A stretch of 64,000 nucleotides of DNA from Rhizobiales bacterium YIM 77505 (lineage in GTDB: Bacteria; Pseudomonadota; Alphaproteobacteria; Rhizobiales; Beijerinckiaceae), in assembly GCA_000745135.1 (NCBI GenBank), contig JQNH01000001.1, positions 4,127,298 through 4,191,297 of the forward strand, written 5' to 3'. Within the stretch, counting starts at the first letter, position 1. The number at the start of each line of letters is the position of its first letter. The notes below the pieces were generated by a model that did not search any database, was not told the DNA's origin, and saw only the letters and a list, made by a program, of their open reading frames with translations. The translations under genes and the position numbers were made by a program. Shown in pieces: positions 27,525-38,569 of the stretch.

Positions 27525-28375
27525 ATGTCTATCGTGATCCTCGGGATTGATTTGGGCAAGAACAGCTGCAGCGTGGCGGGCCTGGAGAGAGCGGCGCGGT
27601 CGTGCTGCGTCGCCGGATGCGGCAACAGACGATCCTCGGGTTCGCGGCAAAGCTGCGGGCCTGTGTGGTGGCCATGGAGGCCTGCTGTGGCGCGCACTGC
27701 TTGGGGCGCCTGCTGATCAACCAGGGCCACACGGTGAGGCTCATGTCACCCGAGTATGTGCGCCCCTACGTCAAAGCGCAGAAGAACGACGACCGCGACG
27801 CTGAGGCGATCGCCGAGGCTGCGTCGCGGCCGACGATGCGTTTTGTCGAGATCAAGAGTGAGGCGCAGCTCGACATCCAAACGCTGCATCGGGTTCGTTC
27901 CCGCCTGGTGGCGGCGAGGAAGACCCTCCTCAATCAGTTATTCGCTCTTCTCCTGAGCGCGGTCACATCTTCCCGCAGGGCCGGCGCAAGCTCGAACAGG
28001 CTCTCGATGCTCTTGCTCACGACCCGGCCTTCGCCGTGAGCCCTCGCATGCGCCAGCTCGTCATCGACATGCGGGCTGAGTGGCAGGATCTCGACCGACG
28101 GATCGCAGCCCTCAACGCGGAGTTCGTGGAACTCGCCCGGTCCGATGCGGCGGCACGCCGGCTGATCACGATCCCCGGCGTGGGCGTTCTCAACGCCACG
28201 GCGCTCATCGCCGCAGTCGGCGATGCCACCGCGTTCCGCCGGGTCGGGACCTCAGCGCCTAGCTGGGGCTGGTGCCTAAGCAACAGACTACCGGCGGCAA
28301 ACCCAAGCTGCTCGGCATCAGCAAGCGCGACAACAAGTACCTGCGCATGCGGACAGGGACTTTGCCCTGAACCAC
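27525..28375 (+). pseudogene. IS110 family transposase, multiply frameshifted
   Basis: Pieces of one IS110-type DEDD transposase lie in different frames. The start MSIVILGIDLGKNSCSVAGL (27525) has the first catalytic Asp. The next frame (27602 on) has AMEACCGAH and KAQKNDDRDAEAIAEA. A third (28036 on) has the C-terminal SPRMRQLVIDMRAEW and ITIPGVGVLNATALIAAVGDA. Then comes another shift into LGLVPKQQTTGGKPKLLG. At least three single-base changes break the frame, and the C-terminal end is lost near 28375. The element is dead. Confidence 0.85.
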
Positions 28376-28668
28376 GCCATTAACGCCGGATAGCGAGCGG
28401 CGGCCGCTCGTCTTGCGCCAGCGGCAGCCCACGATGTTTGCGGGAAGGACATGAAGATGGCCTGAGGTCGACCGGCGCCCTGGCGCCCTGGGGCCTGAGC
28501 TGCGACTTGGCTCGTACTCATGATCGACAATGTGCTACATGCACTGAGCTACAGCGGGAGACCTCGACGGCTCGTCGTCCGATGACGGATGGATAGGGCC
28601 GGTCAAGCACCTTCAAGCAGATTAAGCCGGCAGACCAACCGGTGCCTCGGAACCATGGCTTCGAAAGC
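28376..28668. other. Gene-free stretch after the IS110 remnant
   Basis: About 290 bases with no supported gene, repeat or terminator. It is probably the eroded right end of the IS110 element plus flanking sequence. Confidence 0.5.
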
Positions 28669-28941
28669 ATGCTGTGCCAGGCCATCAAAGATTGTGTCCT
28701 TGTGAGGCTACGCTACGAGGATGACGCCGCCTTTCGCACAGTAGCTCCACATGCGGTCTACTATTCGAGCAAGCACAAGGTGTGCTTGTCCGCACAGCAG
28801 ATCGAAAACCCAGAGAAGCCGTGGGATCGCTTCGAGCCGCGGAACTTCGAGATCGCCAAGATCGTAGCTGTCGAGCCGACGACTACCTTCACCGAGCGCT
28901 GCTCAAGTCGTAGCCCAGCTCCGAGCACTGGGCCGCGCTGA
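28669..28941 (+). CDS. Small hypothetical protein, WYL-like
   Basis: A 90-residue frame from ATG 28669, or 99 residues from GTG 28642. About 75 residues look like real protein: QAIKDCVLVRLRYEDDAAFRTV, then APHAVYYSSKHKVCLSAQQI and a Trp-containing segment ending EIAKIVAVE. The pattern (basic strand, RxxAPHA, then a nucleic-acid-binding-like beta barrel) resembles an isolated WYL domain, which I infer rather than recognise firmly. The last 20 or so residues (from TTTFTERC) run into IS3-derived sequence, so the natural C-terminus may be lost. Confidence 0.45.
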   Translation: MLCQAIKDCVLVRLRYEDDAAFRTVAPHAVYYSSKHKVCLSAQQIENPEKPWDRFEPRNFEIAKIVAVEPTTTFTERCSSRSPAPSTGPR

Positions 28942-29160
28942 TGCAGCAGCTTGCCGCGCAACGGCGGCGCTTCGGCGACCGGCGCCTGCATGTGCTGCTG
29001 CGCCAGGAGAGTCTCGTGGAAACCGCAAGCGCACCCGGCGCCTGTATCGAGAGGAAGGGCTGAGCGTGCGGCGCCGGCGCGGCCGCAAGCGCGCCATCGG
29101 AGCCCGGGCGCCGCTGCTCCGTTCCGGGCGTCCGAGCGGTGCCGTAGCGTTGCAGGCGGG
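28937..29160 (+). mobile_element. IS3 family transposase (orfB) fragment
   Basis: Two frames carry an internal piece of an IS3-type OrfB. The first (28937 on) reads LMQQLAAQRRRFGDRRLHVLLRQE; after a one-base shift it reads NRKRTRRLYREEGLSVRRRRGRKRA. These are the conserved DNA-binding segment just before the DDE domain. The DDE catalytic core is absent and both ends are missing. It abuts the 3' end of the sulfonate operon. Confidence 0.75.
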
Positions 29161-29218
29161 GCGCAGCGATGGCGGGGAGGACGGCTTGGGCGACGGGCCA
29201 GCGCTGCACTTCACCGCG

Positions 29219-30211
29219 TCACGGACGCAGGATGATCTTGGCGGCCGCCGTGGCGCCGGCGTCGAGATCGCGGAAGGCCTGGGCGCCCTCGCGAAGCGGC
29301 CGCTCCTCGAACCAGTCGAGTGCGCCGAACCGGCCGGCCGCGAGCGCGGCGACGACCTCCCGGAAGTCGACGGGGGTATAGCAGTAGGTCCCGGACACGA
29401 TCACCTCCTGGAGGGTGATCTTGCGGATGTCGAGCCCGTCCGAGCCCGGGAGGAGCCCGGCATGAACGATGATGCCGCCGGGCGCGACCATCCGGCTCGC
29501 GGCGGCCCGCGTCGCCGCGGCCCCGACCGCGTCGATGACGAGGTCGACGGACGATTCGGCCGGCTCGTCCGCGGTTCCGGGCGCGTAGCAGCGGACGCCG
29601 GTGCGGGACGCGGTCGCCCGCCGCGCGGCATGGGGCTCGCCCAGGCGGATGTCGGCGGCCCCCTGCATGGCCAGCACGAGGGCGGCGGCAACGCCGATCG
29701 CGCCGCCGCCGAGCACCGCGCAGCGGGCGGACGAGAGCGGGCGGGCGAGAAGACGAGCTCCCTGATTGACCGCGTGGTACGAGACCGCGATCGGTTCCGC
29801 GAGGGCGGCCTTGGCCAGATCGAGGTGATCCGGCACCTCGACAAGGCTGCGCGCGGGAACGCGCACCAGCTCCGCGAAGGCGCCGGGGCGTGGTGGCATC
29901 GAGAGGATCTGTCGAGAGCGGCACAGATGCGCCCGGCCGCCAATGCAGAACCCGCAGGCGCCGCAGCTGACGAGCGGGTTGATGGCAACGCGCCGGCCGG
30001 CGTTCGGCCCGCTCGCGATCCGCCCGGCGGCCTCATGGCCCAGCACGAGGGGCGCGGGGCGGCGGCTGTCATGGCCGTGATAAGCGTGCATATCGGAGCC
30101 GCAGATCCCAACCGCCTCGACGCGCACGAGCACCTCGTCGTCGCCGGGGACGGGATCCGGCTCCTCGCGGAGTTCGACGGCGTTGGGGCCGGTGTAAACG
30201 AGCGCTTTCAT
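29219..30211 (-). CDS. Zinc-dependent MDR alcohol dehydrogenase (HpsP-like)
   Basis: A 330-residue medium-chain dehydrogenase. The catalytic zinc residues are in CGSDMHAYHG (Cys about 38) and GHEAAG. The structural zinc site CGACGFCIGGRAHLC (about 87-101) is complete. The coenzyme loop CAVLGGGAIGVAAA is at about 160-173. ATG 30211 is chosen over a longer frame that runs into the upstream SDR gene. It is the last gene of a leftward operon with an HpsN-like dehydrogenase and an SDR, the same trio as the DHPS dehydrogenases HpsN, HpsO and HpsP. A role in inverting the C2 centre of DHPS is inference. Confidence 0.75.
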   Translation of the reverse strand: MKALVYTGPNAVELREEPDPVPGDDEVLVRVEAVGICGSDMHAYHGHDSRRPAPLVLGHEAAGRIASGPNAGRRVAINPLVSCGACGFCIGGRAHLCRSRQILSMPPRPGAFAELVRVPARSLVEVPDHLDLAKAALAEPIAVSYHAVNQGARLLARPLSSARCAVLGGGAIGVAAALVLAMQGAADIRLGEPHAARRATASRTGVRCYAPGTADEPAESSVDLVIDAVGAAATRAAASRMVAPGGIIVHAGLLPGSDGLDIRKITLQEVIVSGTYCYTPVDFREVVAALAAGRFGALDWFEERPLREGAQAFRDLDAGATAAAKIILRP

Positions 30212-30218
30212 GGTTTTC

Positions 30219-30988
30219 TCATTTGGCGGTGAAGCCGCCGTCGACATAGAGCGTCTGGCCGGTGACATAGGCGGACGCGTCGGAGGCGAGGAAGACCGCT
30301 GTGCCGTAAAGATCGGCAAGCTCGCCGTTGCGCCCGACCGCGGTCTGCGCGGCGTTGCGGGCGGCGCGCTCCGGATCGGCGAACACCGCCTCCGTTAAGG
30401 GCGTCCGGAAGAAGCCCGGCGCGATGGCATTGCAGGTGACGCCCCGGGACGACCAGGCCTCGGCGATGGCGCGCGTGAGCTGGGTCACGCCTGCCTTGGC
30501 GGCACCATAGGGTGCGGAGTCCGGGAAGGCGCGCTGCGATTGCAGCGACGCGATGTTGAGAATCCGCCCCCAGCCGCGCTCCGCCATGCCGGGCGCGAAG
30601 AGCTGGGTGAGCCGGAAGGGGGCGCGCAGATGGATCGCCATATGGAGGTCGAACGCCGCGGCGGTCACCTCCTGGAAGGGCTGGCGCAGGTTGACGCCGG
30701 CGGCGTTGACGAGAACGTCGATCGTCGCGCCCGCACGGGCGGCCTCGTCTGCGACGAGGTCGGGACCCTCAGCCGCCGCGAGGTCCGCTACGATGGAGCG
30801 CGCGGGGATGCCTTCCGCGCTCAGCTCGCGCGCGGCCTCGGCAAGTTGATCGTCGCGCCGGGCGGCGAGGACGACTACGGCGCCGGCGAGCCCCAAGGCG
30901 CGGGCGAGCGCAAAACCGATCCCCGAGCTGCCCCCCGTAACGAGGGCCGTGCGGCCGGTCAGGTCAAAGAGGCTGGTCAGCCGAAACA

Positions 30989-30989
<1 letters not shown>
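30219..30989 (-). CDS. SDR family oxidoreductase (HpsO-like)
   Basis: A 256-residue classical short-chain dehydrogenase. The NAD(P) motif TGGSSGIG is at about 18-25, NAAG at about 94-97, and the catalytic tetrad is in NIASLQ (Ser) and YGAAKAG (Tyr, Lys; about 161-167). The C-terminus VTGQTLYVDGGFTAK is typical. ATG 30989 abuts the stop of the HpsN-like gene, and its own stop lies 7 bases before the MDR start, so the three dehydrogenases are tightly linked. A DHPS-2-dehydrogenase role is inferred from the gene trio; on sequence alone it could act on other polyols. Confidence 0.78.
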
Positions 30990-33465
<2,476 letters not shown>

Positions 33466-33543
33466 GGCGTCCTCCTCATTATGGCCCTTGCGGCCCTGCG
33501 ACGCTGCGGCGTTGGCCCAGCGGTTTCGGCGATCGATCGTCCG

Positions 33544-34341
33544 TCAACGGTCCTGGCTGCCCTTTTCGTCGCGCAGCGACTTCCAAATCCTGGTGCGAAG
33601 GTGGACGAAGGATTCGAGGTCCATCACGTCCTCGATGCGGGCGTGGTCGTCCCAGTGCTCGGCGACGCGCACTGGCTTCACGTTGATGACCTCCTTGATC
33701 CTTCCAGGGCGTCGGGTCATGACGGCGACGCGGTCGGCGAGATAGACCGCCTCCTCGACCGAGTGGGTGATGAACAGCACCGTGCGCGGATTGCGCCGAG
33801 CAAGGCGGACCAGTTCCTCCTGCATCACGACGCGCGTCTGGGCGTCGAGCGCTCCGAAGGGCTCGTCCATTAGAAGCACGTCGGGATCGAGCACATAGGC
33901 GCGGGCGATGGCGACGCGTTGCTGCATCCCGCCCGAGAGCTGGTGTGGGAAGGCGGTCTCGTAGCCCTGCAGGTTCATGAGCGCGATCGCCTCGGCCACG
34001 CGGTCGCCGCGCTCCGCTTTCGGCACGCCCTTATTGCGCAGGCCGAGCTCGATGTTCTCGAATACCGTCTTCCAGGGAAAGAGCGCGAACTGCTGGAACA
34101 CGACGGCGCGATCTGGTCCGGGCGCGGTGACGATCCGCCCGTCCACTGTCACCTCGCCGCTGGTCGGGAACTCGAAGCCCGCGGCCATGCGCAGGCAGGT
34201 GGTCTTGCCGCAGCCCGAGGGGCCGACGATGGCGACGAATTCCTGCGGCGCGATCGCGAGATCGACCTTCTCCAGCGCCACGAAGTCGATCCCGGCTCTA
34301 CGGAAGGCCTTGTGCACGCCGTCGAAACGGATCGCGTCCAT
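33544..34341 (-). CDS. ABC transporter ATP-binding protein, NitT/TauT family
   Basis: A 265-residue ATPase subunit of the sulfonate-type importer. Walker A is GPSGCGKTT (about 39-47), the signature is LSGGMQQR (about 138-145), Walker B is VLLMDEPFGALD (about 158-169), and the H-loop is in LFITHSVEEA. Length is normal with no extra C-terminal regulatory domain. It lies 7 bases downstream of the second permease gene and 78 bases upstream of the binding-protein gene. Confidence 0.92.
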   Translation of the reverse strand: MDAIRFDGVHKAFRRAGIDFVALEKVDLAIAPQEFVAIVGPSGCGKTTCLRMAAGFEFPTSGEVTVDGRIVTAPGPDRAVVFQQFALFPWKTVFENIELGLRNKGVPKAERGDRVAEAIALMNLQGYETAFPHQLSGGMQQRVAIARAYVLDPDVLLMDEPFGALDAQTRVVMQEELVRLARRNPRTVLFITHSVEEAVYLADRVAVMTRRPGRIKEVINVKPVRVAEHWDDHARIEDVMDLESFVHLRTRIWKSLRDEKGSQDR

Positions 34342-34348
34342 GGCGCGC

Positions 34349-35143
34349 CTACTGAAGCCCGCGGCGTCGGCGCACCGCCCCTTCGACCTGCCGTAGGCCG
34401 ACGTCGATTAGGAGGCCGACCAAGCCGATGGCGAGCATGCCCGCCATGACGGTCGCGGTGGAGATGTTGAGCTGCGCCTGCACCATCATGAAGCCGACTC
34501 CGGTCGACGCGACGATCAGCTCGGCGCCGATGAGCGACTGCCAGCCGAGACCGGCCGAGACGCGCAGTCCCGCGACAATCGAGGGAAGCGAAGCCGGCAA
34601 GAGTACCTCCGTGATGACGCGGCGACTGGGCGTGCCAAGCATTTGCGCGGCCTCGATGAGAGGGCGGCTGACGAAGCGCGCGCCGCGATAGGCGTTGATG
34701 AGGCAAGGCGGAAAGGCACCAGCGAAGATGATCAGGATCGGCCCGCCGACGCCGGTGCCGAACCACAGGGCGGCGAAGGGAACCCAGGCGATCGGCGCGA
34801 TGAAGCGCAGGCCGTCGAAGATCGGCGTGACGATGTCGTCGAGCCAGCGGAACCAGCCCATGAGCAGGCCAAGCGGGATTCCGACTACGGCGCCGAGTGC
34901 GAACCCGTAGGCGAAGCGTAAGAAGCTTGAGGCGAGATGCTGCGGCAGCGTCGCGCCCGCGAAGGGCGAGCCGACGAGATGGACCATCCGCGAGACGACC
35001 TCCAGCGGCCCCGGTAGGAACTGCCGCGGCACGAGCCCGGTGAGCGAAAGCGCGCTCCAGAGCGCTAGGAAGGCGGCGAGCCCGATTGCGCCGTAGCCGA
35101 TCGTTTCGGCGCTGGTCAGAGGCCGCTGCGCGAGGGAGACCAT
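34349..35143 (-). CDS. ABC transporter permease, NitT/TauT family
   Basis: A 264-residue inner-membrane subunit with about six helices and the EAA-type coupling loop EAAQMLGTPSRRVITEVLLPASLPSIVAGLR split over residues 152-182. It starts one residue after the upstream permease stop. Two different permease genes in one operon suggest a heterodimeric channel, while many sulfonate importers use one permease twice. ATG 35143 fits the family start. Confidence 0.9.
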   Translation of the reverse strand: MVSLAQRPLTSAETIGYGAIGLAAFLALWSALSLTGLVPRQFLPGPLEVVSRMVHLVGSPFAGATLPQHLASSFLRFAYGFALGAVVGIPLGLLMGWFRWLDDIVTPIFDGLRFIAPIAWVPFAALWFGTGVGGPILIIFAGAFPPCLINAYRGARFVSRPLIEAAQMLGTPSRRVITEVLLPASLPSIVAGLRVSAGLGWQSLIGAELIVASTGVGFMMVQAQLNISTATVMAGMLAIGLVGLLIDVGLRQVEGAVRRRRGLQ

Positions 35144-35145
35144 CG

Positions 35146-35922
35146 TCAGGCCTCCGCCGTCCGGAGCCAGGGCAATGCGAGGCTCTCGGCATGGGCGAGG
35201 AGCCTCGTGGTCGCCCAGCCCAGAATGGCGACGCAGATCATCCCGACGAGGATCATGCCCGGATAGATGTCCTGCTGGGCGACGTTCAGGATGCGCCCCA
35301 GACCGTAGAGAGCGCCAACGAGCTCCGCGGCGACGAGGGTCGTCCAGCTCGCCTGCAACGACAGGCGCAGGCCCGTGAAGATCATCGGCGAGGCGGCCGG
35401 GACCAGTACCTCAAGCACGAAGCGCCAACGCGGCGTGCCGAGCATGCTGGCGGCCTCGACCACATAACACTCGATCGTCCTGACACCGGTGTAGCTGTTG
35501 ATGACCGACGGAACGAAGGCGGCGAACCAGATCACCATGATCTTCGCCGCGTCCCCGAGGCCAAGCCACAGGATGGCGAGCGGGATCCAGGCGAGGGGCG
35601 GAATCGGGCGGATCAGCAGGAAGATCGGGCTGATAATCGCGTCGGCGCGCCGGCTCCAGCCCATGAGGAGCCCCAGCGGAACGCCGGTCCCGGCGGCGAC
35701 CAGGAAGCCGAGCGCGATCAGCTTCAGGCTGTGGAGGATGTGCTCATGGAGGCGCCCGTTGGCGTAGCCCGTCACGGTCACCTGCCAGGCGGACTCCCAC
35801 GCATCCTGGGGAGAGGGGAAGCGCCCGGGCGAGACCAAACCCGTGGCGCTCGTCAGGACGTACCAGCACCCTACCAGCACCATGATCGTGCCCAAGCCCA
35901 CGATGCTTCGACGAGCGATCAA
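35146..35922 (-). CDS. ABC transporter permease, NitT/TauT family (first gene of operon)
   Basis: A 258-residue permease, about six helices, with the coupling loop in EAASMLGTPRWRFVLEVLVPAASPMIFTGLR (about 152-182). It is the first gene of the leftward sulfonate operon. A LacI-type palindrome lies 28-41 bases upstream of its start, consistent with repression at the promoter. It is paralogous to the next permease but clearly different in sequence, so this is an old duplication rather than a recent copy. Confidence 0.9.
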   Translation of the reverse strand: MIARRSIVGLGTIMVLVGCWYVLTSATGLVSPGRFPSPQDAWESAWQVTVTGYANGRLHEHILHSLKLIALGFLVAAGTGVPLGLLMGWSRRADAIISPIFLLIRPIPPLAWIPLAILWLGLGDAAKIMVIWFAAFVPSVINSYTGVRTIECYVVEAASMLGTPRWRFVLEVLVPAASPMIFTGLRLSLQASWTTLVAAELVGALYGLGRILNVAQQDIYPGMILVGMICVAILGWATTRLLAHAESLALPWLRTAEA

Positions 35923-35949
35923 GCGCAGAACCTCCCTTCTGCATTAGAA

Positions 35950-35963
35950 TGCAAACGCTTTCA
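35950..35963. promoter_or_regulatory. LacI-family operator before the sulfonate operon
   Basis: TGCAAACGCTTTCA matches the LacI/GalR pattern TGNAANCGNTNNCA with the central CG. It lies 28-41 bases upstream of the first permease start and about 116 bases from the lacI-type gene start. Confidence 0.75.
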
Positions 35964-36045
35964 TTTCAGGTTGGCATAGTTCGTCACAGCCGTCAATTCG
36001 GACAGCGCGTTTGATATTCCAATAGAACTGCGGCGCGGCGAGGAT

Positions 36046-36060
36046 TGCAAAGTTTTTGCA
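36046..36060. promoter_or_regulatory. Second palindrome, beside the LacI regulator start
   Basis: TGCAAA-GTT-TTTGCA, 6-bp arms with a 3-base spacer, ends 18 bases before the regulator ATG. It shares the TGCAAA half-site with the operator at 35950 but lacks the central CG, so it may be a weaker autoregulatory site. Confidence 0.6.
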
Positions 36061-36078
36061 GCCTTGCATCATGGCGGC

Positions 36079-37098
36079 ATGGATCGGATCGTCCGGCCGA
36101 AGCTCAAGGACGTGGCAAAGCTCGCCGGCGTGTCGCTGGCCACGGCGTCCCGCGCACTCGCGCGACCCGATCTTGTACAGGCGAAGACGATTGAACGGGT
36201 GCGCCGCGCCGCCGCCGCTCTGGACTACATCCCGACCGGCTCCGCGCGCGCCCTCGTTCTAGGACGCAGCCGCATTGTCGGGGCGATTGTGCCGACCCTC
36301 GATCATGCCATCTTCGCCCGCGCCATTCAGGCGATGCAGACCGCCCTGCAGGGCGCGGGCTATCAATTGCTGGTCGCGGCGCATGACTACGCCCCCGCGA
36401 CGGAAGCCTCCGCCGTGCGCGCCATGCTGTCCCACGACGTCGACGCCCTGATGCTCGTGGGGACGGACCATCTGGACGAGACCTGGGATCTCCTGTCCTC
36501 GGCGAGCGTTCCCGTGCTCCTGACCTGGTCCTTCGACGAGCGCCTGCCGTGCATCGGTTTCGACAATGAACGGGCCGGCCGGCTCGCCGCGGAACATCTC
36601 CTGAGCCTTGGGCATCGCCGGTTCGGCATGATTTCCGGCGCGACCCGCCACAACGATCGGGCGCGGCTGCGCATCGCGGGCGTGCGGGCGGCCCTTGCGG
36701 ACGCCGGGCTCGATCTGCCGGACTGGCGCGTCAGCGAGCAGCCCTTCACGCTCGACGGCGGCCGGGCGGGCCTGCTCCATCTCCTTGCCACCGCCGAGCG
36801 ACCGACGGCGATCGTTTGCGGCAATGATCTCCTGGCCGCTGGAGCCTATTTCGAAGCCTATGAGTGTCAGCTCCGGATTCCTGAGGACATCTCGATTGTC
36901 GGGATCGACAATCTCGAAATCGCGACGCACCTCTCGCCGCCGCTCACGACCGTGCATCTCCCGACCGCGCAGCTCGGCCACGATGCGGCTCTCTATCTCC
37001 TCGCGATCATGAAGGGAGAGCACCCACCGCGCCGGGTCGAGCTGCCGATTGAACTGGTCGTGCGTCGCTCGACAGCGGCTCTGCGCATCGCCGCATAG
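36079..37098 (+). CDS. LacI family transcriptional regulator
   Basis: A 339-residue repressor-type protein. The N-terminal helix-turn-helix KLKDVAKLAGVSLATASRAL (about 7-26) is followed by the hinge helix segment LDYIPTGSARALVLGRS. The periplasmic-binding-like effector domain runs from about 62 to 330, with PTAIVCGNDLLAAGAYFEA and DISIVGIDNLEIATHLSPPLTTV. ATG 36079 is used; there is no good ribosome site, so a short or leaderless mRNA is possible, and TTG 36064 is an alternative. It is divergent from the sulfonate operon and shares its control region, so it very likely senses the substrate or a pathway intermediate. Confidence 0.9.
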   Translation: MDRIVRPKLKDVAKLAGVSLATASRALARPDLVQAKTIERVRRAAAALDYIPTGSARALVLGRSRIVGAIVPTLDHAIFARAIQAMQTALQGAGYQLLVAAHDYAPATEASAVRAMLSHDVDALMLVGTDHLDETWDLLSSASVPVLLTWSFDERLPCIGFDNERAGRLAAEHLLSLGHRRFGMISGATRHNDRARLRIAGVRAALADAGLDLPDWRVSEQPFTLDGGRAGLLHLLATAERPTAIVCGNDLLAAGAYFEAYECQLRIPEDISIVGIDNLEIATHLSPPLTTVHLPTAQLGHDAALYLLAIMKGEHPPRRVELPIELVVRRSTAALRIAA

Positions 37099-37101
37099 GC
37101 G

Positions 37102-37200
37102 CGGCAGTCGAGCGCCTCGTTGCGCTCACGCATCCGCCGCCATTCGAGGCGTGGGAAGCCGCGCCGATCACAGACGGTGCGGGACCTGCGCCTACGCGAA
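37102..37200 (-). pseudogene. Possible phage terminase large-subunit C-terminal fragment
   Basis: On the minus strand this stretch reads GFPRLEWRRMRERNEALDC followed by RAYAAMRRAA. The RNEALDC-x-x-YA pattern resembles the C-terminal end of GpA-type terminase large subunits. The rest of the gene is absent and the frame then runs into the lacI gene. About 35 residues are too few to be sure. It sits between the regulator and tRNA-Ser, where prophage debris would be expected. Confidence 0.35.
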
Positions 37201-37360
37201 CTGATCTTGCGATTGACGGTCTTCTGAGTGGCCCCGGAGCCGGACGAACCAGCGGCGCACATCCTCCCATCCCCCGCCGCTCCTGGCGACACAGTGTCAC
37301 CAATCTGGATCAGGTCACCGACAAAAACGTAAGCTATTTCAGGTGGTTAGGCGAAGTTGG

Positions 37361-37447
37361 CGGAGAGGGAGGGATTCGAACCCCCGATACGGTTGCCCGT
37401 ATGCCGCATTTCGAGTGCGGTGCTTTCAACCACTCAGCCACCTCTCC
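37361..37447 (-). tRNA. tRNA-Ser (anticodon CGA)
   Basis: The minus strand folds as a class II tRNA of 87 bases: acceptor GGAGAGG/CCTCTCC with discriminator G, D-arm GGCTGAGTGG, anticodon stem CCGCA/TGCGG around CTCGAAA (anticodon CGA), a long variable arm ATACGGGCAACCGTAT, and T-arm GGTTCGAATCC. CCA is encoded after the discriminator. It marks the right edge of the accessory region. Confidence 0.95.
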
Positions 37448-37687
37448 GTGCCGAGGCCTCTTAGATAGGCGCGAGGTCGATAGCATGGGAGTCCCGTCGC
37501 CACAAGCGCCGCTCCGCTCGCGTTGACAGGAGACGCATATCGCAGTAACAGAACGCCTTCGCGCGGGCGGGGACGTCCGCGCGATTGTTTTGCGGCCAGC
37601 GCGCCGCGTTCCTGACACCGTCAAACTGCCAAGAAGCCGGCCCTGCGAGCCTGTCGCGGAGAGCCGGGTCGAACACGAGGATCAACG

Positions 37688-38071
37688 ATGTTCGCAGTGA
37701 TCAAGACCGGCGGCAAGCAATACCGCGTCGCCGCCAACGACGTCATCGCCGTGGCGAAGCTCGAGGGCGAGCCGGGCAAGACCGTCACCTTCGATCAGGT
37801 GCTGATGCTGTCCGGCGACAACGGCACGGAGCTCGGCGCGCCGGTGCTCGCGGGCGTCACCGTCGCCGGCGAGGTGGTGGAGCAGGGACGCGGCCCGAAG
37901 GTCATCGCCTTCAAGAAGCGCCGCCGCCAGAACTCGCGCCGCAAGCGCGGCCATCGCCAGGATTTCACCCTGGTGCGGATCACGCAGATCCTCACCGGCG
38001 GGGCCAAGCCCGCGCCATCCGCCGCCCCGGCCAAGCCCGCGGAAGCGCAAGGCGACGCGAGCGCACAATGA
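37688..38071 (+). CDS. rplU: 50S ribosomal protein L21
   Basis: A 127-residue large-subunit protein binding 23S rRNA. The N-terminus [14 protein letters not shown] and the RNA-binding segment [17 protein letters not shown], then FTLVRI, are canonical. It has an Ala/Pro-rich C-terminal extension (about 105-127) common in Hyphomicrobiales. It is followed by rpmA in the usual order, and the preceding 240 bases after tRNA-Ser should hold its promoter. Confidence 0.97.
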   Translation: MFAVIKTGGKQYRVAANDVIAVAKLEGEPGKTVTFDQVLMLSGDNGTELGAPVLAGVTVAGEVVEQGRGPKVIAFKKRRRQNSRRKRGHRQDFTLVRITQILTGGAKPAPSAAPAKPAEAQGDASAQ

Positions 38072-38130
38072 GTTTTTTCGGGATGCGCTGACGAGCGAAT
38101 TCCGCTAAGGAAGGAATCACGGAGGCCATC

Positions 38131-38397
38131 ATGGCACACAAGAAGGCAGGCGGTTCCTCGCGCAACGGGCGCGACTCGGAAGGCCGTCGTCTCGGCGTCA
38201 AGAAATTCGGCGATCAGCTCGTGGTCGCGGGCAACATCATCGTGCGTCAGCGCGGAACGAAGTTTCACGCCGGCGCCAATGTGGGCATGGGCAAGGACCA
38301 CACCCTCTTTGCCCTCACGGACGGCCGCGTGCGCTTCGGCACGAAAGCCGGCCGAGCCTTCGTATCGGTCATTCCCGCCCAAGCGGCGGCGGAGTAA
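38131..38397 (+). CDS. rpmA: 50S ribosomal protein L27
   Basis: An 88-residue large-subunit protein whose N-terminus reaches the peptidyl-transferase centre. It starts [18 protein letters not shown], with [10 protein letters not shown] and the [13 protein letters not shown] core. The N-terminus is unextended, so no pre-processing is expected. A good ribosome site (GGAGG) precedes the ATG. It is in operon with rplU and followed by an intrinsic terminator. Confidence 0.97.
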   Translation: MAHKKAGGSSRNGRDSEGRRLGVKKFGDQLVVAGNIIVRQRGTKFHAGANVGMGKDHTLFALTDGRVRFGTKAGRAFVSVIPAQAAAE

Positions 38398-38495
38398 CGG
38401 CGAGAGCGAAGACGAAGGAGCTCCCGCCGGTGTCCCAACCGAACCGGCGGATCGAAGCTCCAGGGCCCTGAGGGCCGAAGCTCCAGATCCGGACA

Positions 38496-38521
38496 GGGGA
38501 GGTGGGATGCCACCTCCCCTT
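38496..38521 (+). terminator. Intrinsic terminator after rpmA
   Basis: A perfect 10-bp stem GGGGAGGTGG/CCACCTCCCC with loop GATG is followed by TT. It lies about 100 bases after rpmA and 50 before the GNAT gene. Confidence 0.75.
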
Positions 38522-38569
38522 CGTCATTTCAGGCCCCCGGAGGAGGGCCGACTGGATCGGAGCAAGACC

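Noticed and set aside
18921..29218. Integrated element with tRNA-derived attachment repeats
   Set aside because: No copy of the tRNA-Glu 3' end was found to the right, and no integrase gene is present.
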